A DNA stretch of 64,000 nt, from contig JAMXIF010001119.1 in the NCBI GenBank assembly GCA_028583685.1, positions 2,461,248 through 2,525,247 on the forward strand, given 5' to 3'. Of the stretch, positions 41,176 to 51,759 are shown one piece after another (positions within the stretch are counted from its first letter, which is position 1; every line of letters starts with the position of its first letter). Source of the stretch: Petaurus breviceps papuanus. Taxonomy: Eukaryota; Chordata; Mammalia; Diprotodontia; Petauridae. The translations under genes and the position numbers were made by a program. Below the pieces are notes generated by a model, which saw only the letters and a list, made by a program, of their open reading frames with translations, was not told the origin of the DNA and did not search any database.

Positions 41176-41880
41176 CACTCATTTTTCTCATCTCTCCAAG
41201 GAAGGTGCTGAGTCAAGTGATTTTTTGAGATCTTGTATAGGTCGAGTTTTCCAAGACTTTGAAAACATTATCGTCTGTCCATTGTCAAGCATAACATGCC
41301 CAGGACATCCGAAGGCTGCAGTCTTGAAATGAATGTTAATTTCTCGTGATAAAAGATTTCAAAGCATATTCAAAGCATGGAAAGATGTACATATAGGGAA
41401 TGAATATATAGAATACATCACAATAAAGTGATGTAAAATTGAAGCACCTCTGTGCTAAAAATCATTTTCATAATGACTGAGCCTTCTGGATTAGATCAGA
41501 TAAAGGACAAGCCAAGAGGAAGATAAAGTTTTAAAAGGCAATATGGGATGTCCTTTAATTAGCTATGATATTGGAAATGCTATTTCATTTAAAAAAACCA
41601 ACATTATTCTCTCTTCCATGCTATCTTTCTTTTTTAATTTTCCTAAATGGTTGGGCTGCTGCTGTTGAGGATAAGGTATTTAATATGAGTAAGGGTTTAA
41701 ATGTTCCTCCAAGAACAGGCTGGGCCATGGATTTTGAAATGTCATCTTGATTTGGACCATTTCCTCTCTAAGTAATCGACTTAATAGGGATTAGGAAATG
41801 AACCTAGAAATAAAACTCCCCTAATGAAATGGCCATTGGTCATGCTCTAATAACATGAAAAGCCATTAGTCCAAAGAAAA
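41176..41880. promoter_or_regulatory. Candidate conserved non-coding block
   Basis: It is repeat-free, with TCCTTTAATTAGCTATGATA, GCTGCTGCTGTTGAGGATAA and TCCCCTAATGAAATGGCCAT. Homeobox-like words are frequent. Assignment rests on texture only. Confidence 0.3.
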
Positions 41881-41881
41881 T

Positions 41882-42075
41882 CATAGAATCATAACAGAAA
41901 CTTTAGAGATCCATCTAGTACAATGGTTCCCCCACCCACCCATTTTATAGATGAGAAAACTGAGGCCTAACAAGATAAAGTGACTTTCCCAAGGTCACCC
42001 ATCTAGTTAGGCCTGGCAGAAATGGAACTCAAACCCAGTTTTCCTTGACTCCCCCAACTCCTACCAATTCAGTTT
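41882..42075 (-). mobile_element. MIR3-like SINE (reverse)
   Basis: AATCATAACAGAAACTTTAG, CCCATTTTATAGATGAGAAA, CTGAGGCCTAACAAG and CCCAAGGTCACCCATCTAGT. Confidence 0.82.
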
Positions 42076-42129
42076 TATTTCTATTATACCAGGCTTGCTC
42101 TCTAATTCTGAGGGAACAGTTGCTGCAAA

Positions 42130-42425
42130 AAAGCAAAGAAACCTGGATTTGGCAGTCTGAGCTCTACCTCTAACATGCTCTGTCCCATTGGGTAAATCAC
42201 TTGATTCTTCTAGGGCTGATGTTTTTTTAACTCTGCCAAATAGTCTAATACTCCCTGTCTTATATACCCAAATTGGTTTTTGCCTCTTTTTTTGTTTGTT
42301 TTCCTATCAGCACAGTACTTGTCACTAAGAGCTTAATAAATGCTCATTGATTGGTATTTCAAGGATCTAATTGGATAATGAACATTAAAGTGCTTTCAAG
42401 AGTTTATAAAACTGTGAGGTATTGG
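42130..42425 (+). mobile_element. MIR fragment interrupted by an L2 3' end
   Basis: MIR-like text (TCTGTCCCATTGGGTAAATC) is followed by an L2 end (CAGTACTTGTCACTAAGAGC, TTAATAAATGCTCATTGATT, 42313-42352) and then a MIR end (TAATTGGATAATGAACATTA). Confidence 0.55.
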
Positions 42426-42619
42426 ATTATTTTTTATTCCAGGGTCAATTTCAGTTTTCAGAGAGTTTCAATATTCGTTGTGTGATTTCAAAAGTCAGAA
42501 ACATCTATTTTGACTTTTGACAACTAGACCCGGCCCATTAACCCATTTGTGCCACTCTATATTTCTGTTTCCCAGAGGTGGAGATGACAAATGAGGGAAG
42601 ACCAGGCAGGTCCGTAAGC
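42426..42619. other. Unassigned spacer
   Basis: No recognised feature. Confidence 0.3.
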
Positions 42620-42880
42620 AAACTTTGGTTTGGAAATCTCTATTTTTTAAAAATTTTATGTTTAATTTAGAGAATAAAATATTTCCATAGCATATCATAA
42701 TAAAAAAAGATTGCACATGAAACTGCAAATCTATTATATACAGCTTTCTATTAATTTTAAATATATAATATATTTCCGATGTAAATTTCTTTTTTTCCTT
42801 CCCCTCCACCCTAGGGATAACTACCATTAGATACACAAAAAAATTAAAATATGTGTGTATAAACTGCTATGTGAGAATAA
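42620..42880 (-). mobile_element. L1 LINE 3' untranslated fragment (reverse)
   Basis: GCACATGAAACTGCAAATCT, TTTAAATATATAATATATTT and TTTTTTTCCTTCCCCTCCAC are typical of the reverse marsupial L1 end. Confidence 0.6.
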
Positions 42881-43181
42881 ATATAATACTTTTCATTTCT
42901 ATGTTGAAAGAAAATAAAGCATCTCTAGAAAAATATAAAATAGAATTTGTTAGCATAAAAAACCCTCTAAGTTGGATTTTAACAGCAGAATTTTGATCAG
43001 GGTAGACATTCGATAAGGAGATTGCTTTATTCAGATATTCTATAACTAGTTAAATAATTTTGTGGGGAAAGTGTTGCAGGATGGGAGGCAGGGAGAGTGA
43101 CATTGCCATCCAAGCAGCAGGAATCTCTGGAGCAGTGCTTGGCTTTTGTCGCCTTCTACAAGTACCCTGTGCATCTTCCCT

Positions 43182-43230
<49 letters not shown>

Positions 43231-43247
43231 TGGGGTGGGGTGGGGGG
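43182..43247. repeat. (GT)n microsatellite and G-rich patch
   Basis: GT run at 43182-43228, then GGGGTGGGGTGGGGGGG. Confidence 0.95.
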
Positions 43248-43259
43248 GAGTCCTGTACA

Positions 43260-44335
43260 TATTCACTAGGGAAGAGAATGCAGAGCATGTTCTCAAGGGC
43301 TTCCTGATATGATAAATACTGAATATTCACTTTGTGATTATGTGTGCTGAGAACCACAAGATGCATAATTGTATTTAGTGCGTCTGTTCCCACTAGTATA
43401 CATCCTTAACAAATTCAACATTAAATGGAGGGATCTCATTTTCAAACCAGAGTTGAATCACTAGTCATCTAATGTTGAGTTTCCAGACAAAGGCAGAGGG
43501 GCCCAGGTTTGCATTCAAATCATGTCCCTTTGGATGTATTTGAATATACTGACATCTCACTGTTAGCCTTATATATTATTTGCATTGCACATATAAATCA
43601 GCATTGCCATGGATTCTGGAGTAGCATCTTCATGGCAATAAAGGGTTACAGCTAGTGTATAAGGGGTCTCTTGAGCACAGCTCCTACCGGGTTTTGAGTC
43701 ATCTACTATTCCACATGTCTAGGCCAGGACTCCCTCCCTACACTCCATATTCTTCAAAGAACATCTTCCTCCTTCCCACTTTTCAGGCAAAGTCAGGCAA
43801 ATGGTTAGTTAGATTTACAGGTTAGCCACTTTTGATAATAGTCCCTTGCATCAGCACAAAGGATTAACAGTTCACTGCCTCACCCATTTGAGTCAATCCC
43901 CAACTTGTGGTCAATGGTTGATTGTGAGCCAAGGGATGTTGGAAGACCAATATCTAATTAAAGTCAATTTGCCCATTTGGGAAGGCAGTTCTAAAAGAGG
44001 AGTGTAGAATCTGGCTTATATTTTAAAATGTAAATGTCTAAAGGATTTCTGTGTTGGGTAGACCCACATCTCTGCCACCCAGAAAGCTTGCTTTCAAGAT
44101 GATGATGGAAGCGTTAGCGCTGGGTTATACTAAAAAACCCTTCAGCTATTCCCCAGATCCAAAGATTTGGAGATTATGTATTGTCAGAACTAGAGAGCTT
44201 CACACTTAATCCAAAGATTTGTGTGGATGTTCTAGTAAACTTCTGCATTATCAGAGAAGATATTTTTTAGAAGATTACCATTTGGATAATTGTGCTAATT
44301 ATTCTATTATGAATTAAGAAGGAAAATAAAATAAA
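43260..44335. promoter_or_regulatory. Candidate conserved non-coding region
   Basis: About 1 kb without clear repeats. It includes TTATTTGCATTGCACATATA (octamer-like, 43578-43597), ATTGCCATGGATTCTGGAGT, AATATCTAATTAAAGTCAAT and TAATTGTGCTAATTATTCTA (44288-44307). The density of homeobox-like words is higher than around it. Confidence 0.35.
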
Positions 44336-44339
44336 GACA

Positions 44340-44860
44340 TGGAATAAAAATAATAGCTAGCAATTATACAGTGCTGGCTATGTGTCAGGCACTGTGCTAA
44401 GTGCTTTGCAAATATTATCTCATCTAATCTGCACAATAACCCCGGGAGGTTGTTGCTGTTATTACCCTCATTTTCCAGTCACTTTTCAGTCATGTCTGTG
44501 GCCCCATTTGGGGTTTTCTTGGCAAAGATACCAGAGCGGTTTGCCATTTCCTTCTTTGATTCATTTTACAGATGAGGAAACCAGGGTTAAGTGACTTGCC
44601 CAGGGTCACACAGCTAGTATCTGAAGGCAGATTTCAACTCAGGAAGATGAGTTTTCCTGACTCCAGGTTCAGCATTCTATTTACTGGACCACATAGTTGC
44701 CCTAAACCCATTTTACATATAAGGAAACTGAGGCAAATAGCAGTTACATGACTTGGCCAGGATCATTTGGCTAGGAAGTGTCTAGACCAAACTTGACCTC
44801 AGTTTTTTCTGACTCCAGGCCCAGTGCTTTATCCTCTATGGTACCTAGCTACCTCATGAC
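44340..44860 (-). mobile_element. MIR SINE (reverse), split by a MAR1
   Basis: Left part 44340-44477: GTGTCAGGCACTGTGCTAAG and TTATTACCCTCATTTTCCA. Right part 44704-44860: CATTTTACATATAAGGAAAC, GAGGCAAATAGCAG and the reversed head TATGGTACCTAGCTACC. Confidence 0.85.
44478..44703 (-). mobile_element. MAR1 SINE (reverse), inserted in a MIR
   Basis: CACTTTTCAGTCATGTCTGT, GGGGTTTTCTTGGCAAAGAT, CCCAGGGTCACACAGCTAGT and the head ending CACATAGTTGCCCT. It is younger than the MIR it splits. Confidence 0.92.
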
Positions 44861-45289
44861 CCAGTGATCCACAGAGAGTGGAGAGAGTGTGTTGTGGGGA
44901 GTGACCATTACTAATGAGACTTTAATTGAATAAACTAATATTTCTGCTCTGACTCCTCAGGATGTACCCCTGCATTGTCTTCCTCACTACTTGGTCTTCA
45001 TTATTCCTTATTTCCATATATTTTCACAAATCCTTTCTCTGTTATGTTTTACCTATTTGACCTTGCACATATCATATCTTCCCTGGGTGCTGGTTTCATC
45101 ATCTTAAACTAGTTTTTGGTAAAATATTGTGGTTAGGGTAAGCTGAAGCTAGCTGTCATTCTGGATTTTTATCCTTAATAGGCTTTTTTGTTTAATAGAG
45201 GCAGATGGAAGGTAGTATTTTCCCTTTGAAATTATTTCTAGTTTATCATATATGTATGTATACATATATACATTATATGTGTAACATAT
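44861..45289. other. No feature recognised
   Basis: A TATG-rich patch lies at 45245-45295. Confidence 0.3.
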
Positions 45290-46080
45290 ATATCTTTATA
45301 CATAATCATTTTCTTCTTTGTACATATCTGTTTATAGTTGTCTCCCCATTAAGTTGTGAACTTCTTGAAAGTGATGCCTTTTGCCTTTCTTTTTTAATAG
45401 GCTCCGAAAGTGGGCGATACCACCCCCTGGGGGTGCTGGAATGATCAGGGGGTAGTAGCCTTGGGTGAAATTGGGAAGGGCATTGAATAAAAATAAAGGA
45501 GTGGTGGAAGCATAAGGAAAGAAGAGAAGAGAAGAAAGTTTTGAAAAACCATTCTTATATGTTTCATCAATTGTGTAACAGAGTTAAAGTCGTGGTTCCA
45601 AATAAAGACACAAAATGCAAGCTATAACCAATCAGTGGTAAAGTCCACCAACAGGTCTCAATAAGCAAGTGTTGGCAGGTGAACATGTCACACGTTGTTG
45701 GGAAGTCCAGCATGCATTGGGAGGAATATGTGCATGTAATGACTTGTTTATAATATGATACTATATGGGTATATGATGTAATATTATGTCATCAAAATTT
45801 CAACGCAGAAAAACCCCACAAATTTACAATAAATTGGTAAATTTAAGACACTTTATTTTTAAAAATATATTTTATATATTTTTTTGAAATGATGCAAATT
45901 TTTTTTAAAAAAAACATTAAAGGGTTAAAGAACGTCAATTCCGGGGGGGGGGGGGGGGACTGAATACTTTTTTTTTTTTTAAAGGGGACAGTATCAATTT
46001 GGGAACCTCTGATCTAGGTGCTTAGAAAGTTCCAGCCATATAGTAGGCACTTAATACTTTCTGACTTGACTAATCTGTAA
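45290..46080 (+). mobile_element. L2 LINE 3' end, split by a DNA-transposon-like insert
   Basis: The left part (GTTGTCTCCCCATTAAGTTG, GTGATGCCTTTTGCCTTTCT) ends near 45395. The right part (GGTGCTTAGAAAGTTCCAGC, ATAGTAGGCACTTAATACTT) resumes near 46014. Confidence 0.75.
45396..46012. mobile_element. Unclassified non-autonomous DNA transposon, hAT-like
   Basis: It fills the gap in the L2 end. One end reads CCGAAAGTGGGCGATACCAC and CCCTGGGGGTGCTGGAATGA, and the other reads GGGGACAGTATCAATTTGGG followed by AACCTCTGATC. No open frame is present. A poly-G run (about 45943-45958) and a poly-T run lie near its right end. A clean target duplication was not found. Confidence 0.5.
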
Positions 46081-46145
46081 AATGAGGGGGTTGAACTATA
46101 TGGTCTCTAAGATTTCTTCCAACTCTAACTCTATGCTCCTCTGAT
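46081..46145 (+). mobile_element. MIR3-like SINE end
   Basis: AATGAGGGGGTTGAACTATA and AAGATTTCTTCCAACTCTAA. Confidence 0.65.
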
Positions 46146-46419
46146 CTGGGACAGTCTGTGTCCACTACGTTTGACCCCGGGAGGGCAGCACTGCTGATAA
46201 TAGAGGACAGTGGAGAGGTAGGGCTAATGGGAAGGGAACCTCACAAGAGCCTGAGGTATCAAGCTTAGATCATGATAGACATAAGACAGAGGATTTCTAG
46301 AAGTGTCCATTGAGCTATGGTCCTAAAGTGGAGGTCCCAGATTACGAAGGAGATTACGAAGGACTTTGCTTTTTCTTGGGTAGTGGGAGGTGAAATGGTC
46401 AGGTAGGGGATCCTGAAAG
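46146..46419. other. No feature recognised
   Basis: A short direct repeat, AGATTACGAAGG twice, at about 46340-46364. Confidence 0.35.
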
Positions 46420-46660
46420 AAAGAATATCAACCCCTTCCCTGCCCTTTCTGCCCTTTTGTTCCTGTTGTTCCCTTTGCCCCCCTTACCCTCTCCTTTCTG
46501 CCTCATCAACTCCTACCCATGCCACAACATCCACCCCAGCTCCTACCTCCTGCATGAAACCTTCCCTAGCTATACTAAGCACCATCTCTCTATTGAAACA
46601 CTGACGGCCCTTACTATTTGTCTCATATGCTTGGAGTACTTTTTATACATAATTTAGCAC
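46420..46660 (+). mobile_element. L2 LINE body fragment
   Basis: CTCTCCTTTCTGCCTCATCA, CTCCTGCATGAAACCTTCCC and TACTATTTGTCTCATATGCT fit the forward L2 region before the 3' end. Confidence 0.6.
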
Positions 46661-47055
46661 TTTGTTATTGTAAAAGAACTCTTGGTTTGTTGGGCTGGGG
46701 CAGCTCTCATGGAACTGGACATACTCTCCTTTGCTGAAAAAAAAAAGAAGCAGATTGCTGGCATAACACAGCCACTTCTGACTATCCCCAGGGATTAGGA
46801 GGAGGGAAGTATCAAGAGATGCTGTGGCTAAAATATTTATAACAGCTCTTTCTGTAGTAGCAAAAAACTGTAAACTTAACTGGTATCCATTGATTGGAGG
46901 ATGGCTAAACAAATTATGGTATATAAATGTAATACTTTTGTATTTATTTTATTATTTATTATTGTATGTAAATGTTACATATAAAATTTATTTATATATA
47001 GCAAATGTAATATTAAAAATAAAATATAAATAGAATACTTTGGTACCATAGACAG

Positions 47056-47057
47056 AT

Positions 47058-47107
<50 letters not shown>

Positions 47108-47175
47108 GACAGAGAGACAGAGAGACAGAGACACACACAGAGAGAGAAGAGAGAGACAGAGAGAGAGAGAGGCAT
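47056..47175. repeat. (GATA)n microsatellite and GA-rich tract
   Basis: Twelve or so GATA units are followed by AGAGAC/AGAG words. The Ser-Leu-Tyr-rich minus-strand frames come from this. Confidence 0.95.
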
Positions 47176-47197
47176 AGAGACATGGATAGATACATAG

Positions 47198-47320
47198 AGT
47201 GAGCATTTTTATATACCAGGCACTGTGCTAAGCACTGAGAATAGAAGAAGACAGTCTCTACCATCATGAGGATGTTATGTTTTTAAACAAAACATAAAAG
47301 GGAGGAGGAGAAGATGGTAC
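47198..47320 (-). mobile_element. L2 LINE 3' end (reverse), within the L1 gap
   Basis: GAGCATTTTTATATACCAGG, CACTGTGCTAAGCACTGAGA and CAGTCTCTACCATCATGAGG. Confidence 0.7.
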
Positions 47321-47949
47321 CCACTATGAGTAAAGTAGCTGTCTGAAAGGTGGAGCAGACAGTGAAATAAGCAGTGTGGCTGGAATCCTTAAGATATGAC
47401 TATGCTGGGCAGGGATCTATCAATCATCAAGCAATCCTTGGGGCCAGGGCATCCTTAGGTGGAAAAACCAGCTAGCGGGGAGGTAGAGCAGACTACAGCT
47501 TTCATCAAAGAATGACAAAAGGGATTATTTCAGAAAAACCTGAGAAGATGTATGAACTGATGAAGACTGAAATGAGCAGAGCCAGGAGAACAAATTCTCT
47601 AATAACAGCAACACTGCAAAGTCAAAAGACTTTGAGAGGCTTGTGAATTTTGTGCAGGGCAATGGCCAACCACAGTTCCAGACTGATACTGATGAAGATT
47701 GCTCTCTATCACTGAAAAGGAGGTCATAGACATTATGCAGAATGTGACATAAATTTTTGTATATTACCTGTATGGAGATTTGTTTTGCTTGACTATGTGT
47801 ATTTGTTGCAAGGGTTTGTTTTTCTTTTTGAGTTGGAAGGGGTGGAGCAGAAAAGGAGGTAAAAGAGAGTGAAAATAAATACTTGTTAATGAAAAACTTA
47901 ATTTTTGAAAATTTGTGTTGATTTTAAATTAGGGTGTCTTCTACTCAGC

Positions 47950-48115
47950 CAAATTCATTATTCATCCTTGTATTCTCCATTGTTTAATGCATACATGTTT
48001 TATGTTCCCAAATCCTTGAAAGAGGGGATTTTGTCTTTTCTTCACAGAATACCAAGTACAAAGATCAGCACATAGGAGAAAGTACACAATGAATACTGGT
48101 CAAATTAAATAATGT
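47950..48115 (+). mobile_element. L2 LINE 3' end
   Basis: TTTATGTTCCCAAATCCTTG, GAAAGAGGGGATTTTGTCTT and ATGAATACTGGTCAAATTAA. Confidence 0.6.
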
Positions 48116-48199
48116 TTCTAGAGTTTGAGACCAAGGAGAAAGCTGAACATCCTCTGGAGATGAAGAGATTTCCTTGTTTAGAAATTTATAAATACGTTA

Positions 48200-48262
48200 A
48201 GTTCAAATCAAATAGTATTTATTAAACACCTACTATGTGCAAAATATTGTACTGGATGTACT
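48200..48262 (-). mobile_element. L2 LINE 3' end (reverse), short
   Basis: ATAGTATTTATTAAACACCT and ACTATGTGCAAAATATTGTA. Confidence 0.7.
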
Positions 48263-49090
48263 CATTCAAAAGTTGAGGTGTATAGTGTGGGTACCTTGAG
48301 ACAGAATAAATGTTCTCAATGACAGATACATCCAAGTGAAATAAAGCCTCCACCCCTTCAGACCTTCATCAGTATCAGAGGGAAGGTGATGGTCAAGATG
48401 GTGGTATTGGCTTGACTTTCCTGTTTTATGCTGTCTTCTGTCTCTCCCTCTGGAGTAATCAGCTACTTTAGCCAGACTGGCTTGCCCACCTGGCATGTGC
48501 CAGTTGGTCGACAGCTGGTGGATCATCTTGCCTTAATACCTTAATTACTTGACTATCTGGTACTTAATAACTTAACCCTTCTCCACAGAAGCTCCCTCCC
48601 CAGATGATGGCTGTGACGGTTGGGCCAGAAGTGGGGCTGGTAGTCTGGGGGAGGGGAGATGCTACCACTCCCAGAGCTTCCTTCTCTATTTGTCTTTTGG
48701 TGGAAGTTGGTCAGCAGTTGATGCTGGTGTGATCAGGAAGGTAGGCCCCCCTCCACAATGATTCCTCCCCTTAATGATGGTTGTGGGGACCTCACTGAAA
48801 GCAGGATTCTAGGGCTCCTTTCCTCATCAGAGGGGCTCTATGTATGTGTCAATGCCATTATAAGAACATAACATATGTAACCTGAAGGCAGATCTTCTAC
48901 ATTTGCATAAGATGCTTCTCACTGGTGGAGGAAATGATTATTCACTGCATCACTGTAGTTGACAGTGTAAGAGTTTGGGAGAAGACAGACCTTCTTGCTT
49001 CCTGCTTTGAGAGGACATAACTGATTCTAGTGAATAGACTTTATTATAGCTATTTGGGCTACTCAGAGCCCTCCCCCTTTTTTTAAACTT
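48263..49090. other. No feature recognised
   Basis: About 830 bases of moderate GC content with no named repeat or convincing frame. An old retroelement is possible. Confidence 0.3.
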
Positions 49091-49097
49091 GCTTCTA

Positions 49098-49360
49098 GGA
49101 GGCACAGTTGATAGAACTTCAGGAAGCTCCTGTAATCAGGAAGACCTGAGTTCAAATTTGACCTCAGATTATTACTAGCTGTGTGACCCTGGGAAAGTCA
49201 CTTAATTTCTGTCTGTCTCAGTTTCCTCAACTATAAAAATGGGTGATAATGTCATCTACCTCCAAGGGCAGTTTTGAGGATCAAATAAGATAATATTTGT
49301 AAAGCATTTGGCACAGTGCTTGGCATATAGTAGGCATTTACTAAATACTTGTTCCCTTTC
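49098..49360 (+). mobile_element. MIR/THER SINE (forward), near full length
   Basis: GAGTTCAAATTTGACCTCAG, TGTGTGACCCTGGGAAAGTC, CTCAGTTTCCTCAACTATAA, TTTTGAGGATCAAATAAGAT and the L2-like end GGCATATAGTAGGCATTTAC are all present, so the CORE-SINE structure is complete. Confidence 0.92.
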
Positions 49361-49509
49361 CTCCCCTCTTTTCCAGATTTTTTGAAATGGTTACATAGGT
49401 AGTACCTAGATGAACAAAAGACTACTGTCCTAACACATTTAGATATAGAATTTTCAGTGTGGCGCAGTATTCTTTCAATTACTGAGTTTATTTTGGACAC
49501 AGGCATATA

Positions 49510-49545
49510 TCTGAATATATGATATATAATATATATCATATACAT
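49510..49545. repeat. AT-rich palindrome
   Basis: ATATATGATATATAATATAT followed by ATCATATAC forms an inverted repeat of TATGATATATA/TATATATCATA type. Confidence 0.75.
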
Positions 49546-49732
49546 AATAACATATACTCTGTAAGGCCAGCTTGCCAGCCAACTGTATCTGTCCCTTCAG
49601 GTCATGTGTTAAAAATAATTCCATCCATCTCTTTCTTCTCAGTAGCCATCCCAGGCCCTTTCATCTTTCCATATGTCACATTCCTGCCCTATTTAGGGAC
49701 TGGAAGTAAACAGGGAATGAAAAGAAACAGGG

Positions 49733-49889
49733 GGACAGCCAGGTAGCACAGTGAGTAAGAACACTGGCTCCAGTGTCGGGATGACCTGGGGATCGAATCT
49801 AGGCTCAGACACTTAGCACCCACGCAGAAATACCTGGCCATGTAACCTTGAGCAAGTTACTTAACCACAATTGCTTAAAAAAAAAAAAG
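49733..49889 (+). mobile_element. tRNA-derived SINE (second family), with duplication
   Basis: GGACAGCCAGGTAGCACAGT, GGGATCGAATCTAGGCTC and CCTTGAGCAAGTTACTTAAC, then an A tail. An 11-bp duplication, AAGAAACAGGG, is at 49722-49732 and 49890-49900. Confidence 0.95.
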
Positions 49890-49900
49890 AAGAAACAGGG

Positions 49901-50210
49901 AAAAAAAATTAATTCCTGTTACTGAAAAAGCAAATAAACTTCAGGCTGTAGTTGGGGGAAACGAGGGAGGTGCCTACAGAGTGAGAATAAATCTCCAATC
50001 CACATCCTTAGGGAAAATAAAGAAGGCTATTGTGTTATAGCTGCTGTCAGCATTGTTAGAAGAGAGCTCATTTTTAATAATGTAATGCAATCCTATCATA
50101 TTTGGGAATATCATTCTCTTTCCCCTTATTGATCATCAGTAATAGTTCATGTTTCTAAGTGAATGTCTGTCTATTTTCAGAGAACAATAATAACCAGCAT
50201 TTATATATGA
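49901..50210. promoter_or_regulatory. Candidate conserved non-coding block
   Basis: It is repeat-free, with TGTTATAGCTGCTGTCAGCA, TTTTTAATAATGTAATGCAA and CTTATTGATCATCAGTAATA. The assignment rests on texture. Confidence 0.3.
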
Positions 50211-50587
50211 GGTGCTCTCTTGGCATCACTGAGAAGCTGATTTACAATGTATCTGATGGGACCATCAGAATGACAAGGTAACTCCATCCCTCTTAAGGGA
50301 GATAGAGAGCACATCAGGACTATAAGAAGTGACAAGGTATCATATCATATGTATGTGAACAGGGACAGACTGTGGCAGCACAGCCAGAAATGGAGGGGAA
50401 AGTGACCCAGGAGTTGCGGCTAGAAGCCAAGACAAGAAGTTGGGTCTTGACAAGCAGACATGCTAGGGACAAAGGAAAAGGAAGCCACAGTCAGGGCTGA
50501 AACTGAGGGTGGTGTCAGGGAAGGTGCAGTACCAGAATGAGATGCTCAACCTGACACTCCAGGACTGAGTTTATGTTTTCATATCAT
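50211..50587. other. No feature recognised
   Basis: Single-copy-looking, moderately purine-rich. Confidence 0.3.
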
Positions 50588-50600
50588 AAATAAGGAGTGT

Positions 50601-50746
50601 TGGGGCAGCTAGGTGGCACAGTGAATAGAGCGCCGAGTCAGGAGGACCTGAGTTCAAATCCAGCCTCAAGCACTTAATGCTTACTAGCTGTGTGACCTTG
50701 GGCAAGTCAGTCCCAAATACCCTGCCTTCCCCCCACTAAAAAGACC
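50601..50746 (+). mobile_element. tRNA-derived SINE, with 13-bp duplication
   Basis: The head TGGGGCAGCTAGGTGGCACA is followed by a short gap in the usual GGCCCTGGAGTCAG part, then GAGTTCAAATCCAGCCTCAA. A perfect duplication, AAATAAGGAGTGT, is at 50588-50600 and 50747-50759. It is the same family as 5125 and 16125. Confidence 0.95.
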
Positions 50747-50822
50747 AAATAAGGAGTGTCAGAATGAACTGTGCCACTAAACCCCATCCTGGTACCATTG
50801 ACTCTCAAAGGATGATTTGTCC

Positions 50823-50866
50823 ATCTTCTTCCCTTCTTGCCTTCCCCTTTCCTTCCAGGTAAGAAT
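50823..50866 (+). promoter_or_regulatory. Recursive-splice-site-like motif (acceptor joined to donor)
   Basis: A pyrimidine tract of over 30 bases (50823-50856) ends in CAG at 50856-50858 and is followed at once by GTAAGAATAT. The junction CAG|GTAAGA combines a strong acceptor with a strong donor around a zero-length exon, as recursive splice sites in long vertebrate introns do. Whether a + strand transcript crosses it is unknown. Confidence 0.4.
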
Positions 50867-51434
50867 ATGTCTGTTTTCTGAAACTTCTCTTTATTTCTTA
50901 AGAGTTTATTCACTTTTCTGTTGACTTGTCTTTTAAACTATTTAAGTATAATACATGTTGCTGCTCACTGATATTATTATGTTATATTATGAATTGCTGA
51001 TCTGTTAATGTCCTTGCTCAAATGTAGCACAGAGACAATAGAGAAGTGGCCTGAAAAGGAGAAGTATAGATCTTTAAATTACAGTTCACCTTTTACAAGA
51101 GTGATTTTCTGCCTGGGGCTCAGAGTCATAAAAAGAAATTTATTGATTTTTTTTTTAGTAACTTCTCAGAGCAGAAAAAGAAGGAAAGCGCCTTTCTCTC
51201 TAAGCAATGACTAAACGAAGTGACTGAAGGAAGTGGTGACTTTCTGACTGGCATAATACATTCCTTCCCATGGTTTCTCCTAGCACAGTTTGAAAGGAAA
51301 ACTGTTCATTCCTCCAGAGGGGAGGAGTTGAGGGAATGTCTAGAAAGGAGTAGCCCAATACATATAAAGTGGTGGTGAATAAAAGAAAGCTACAGCCCTA
51401 TTTACCAGCACTGCTATGCTACAACTACCAGCTT
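50867..51434. other. No feature recognised
   Basis: Single-copy-looking DNA without a named repeat. Confidence 0.3.
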
Positions 51435-51545
51435 GGACCAGACCTGTGATTTAATTTCCATTAGGAAACACCCAATGAGGAAATCCCCTTTATCAATGTA
51501 GAACCACAACTGCTCTACAACTCATAGACTTAGAGGATCACCTTT
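51435..51545. repeat. Unclassified dispersed repeat, copy 5
   Basis: GACCTGTGATTTAATTTCCA, GGAAACACCCAATGAGGAAA and TCCCCTTTATCAATGTAG match the head part of copies at 10701 and 27955. Confidence 0.45.
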
Positions 51546-51559
51546 AAAATATACAAAAT

Positions 51560-51755
51560 TACATACACACACATTGTTTCATCCGACCCTGACTATGACA
51601 TCATATAGTAGACACTACAATTATTATTATTCTCATTTTGTAGACCAGAAAACTGAGGCTCAGAGAGGTTGTGTGTGGTAAACATCAGGGTGGGGTTTGA
51701 ATTAAAATCTTCCTTAAACTAAGGCCAGTATTCTCATCTACCACGACACCCTGCC
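51560..51755 (-). mobile_element. MIR SINE (reverse), diverged
   Basis: ATTATTATTATTCTCATTTT, GTAGACCAGAAAACTGAGGC and TCAGAGAGGTTG. Confidence 0.75.
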
Positions 51756-51759
51756 TTCC

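Larger units (their letters stand above)
46825..47900 (+). mobile_element. L1 LINE 3' end in two parts
   Basis: The part at 46825-47040 reads AATATTTATAACAGCTCTTT and ATGGCTAAACAAATTATGGT. The part at 47510-47900 reads TTTCAGAAAAACCTGAGAAG, GAAATGAGCAGAGCCAGGAG and AACAGCAACACTGCAAAG. They are consecutive in L1, so the DNA between them was inserted or expanded. Confidence 0.8.

Noticed and set aside
46975-47267. Three overlapping minus-strand frames rich in Ser, Leu and Tyr
   Set aside because: They are translations of the GATA and GA microsatellites.
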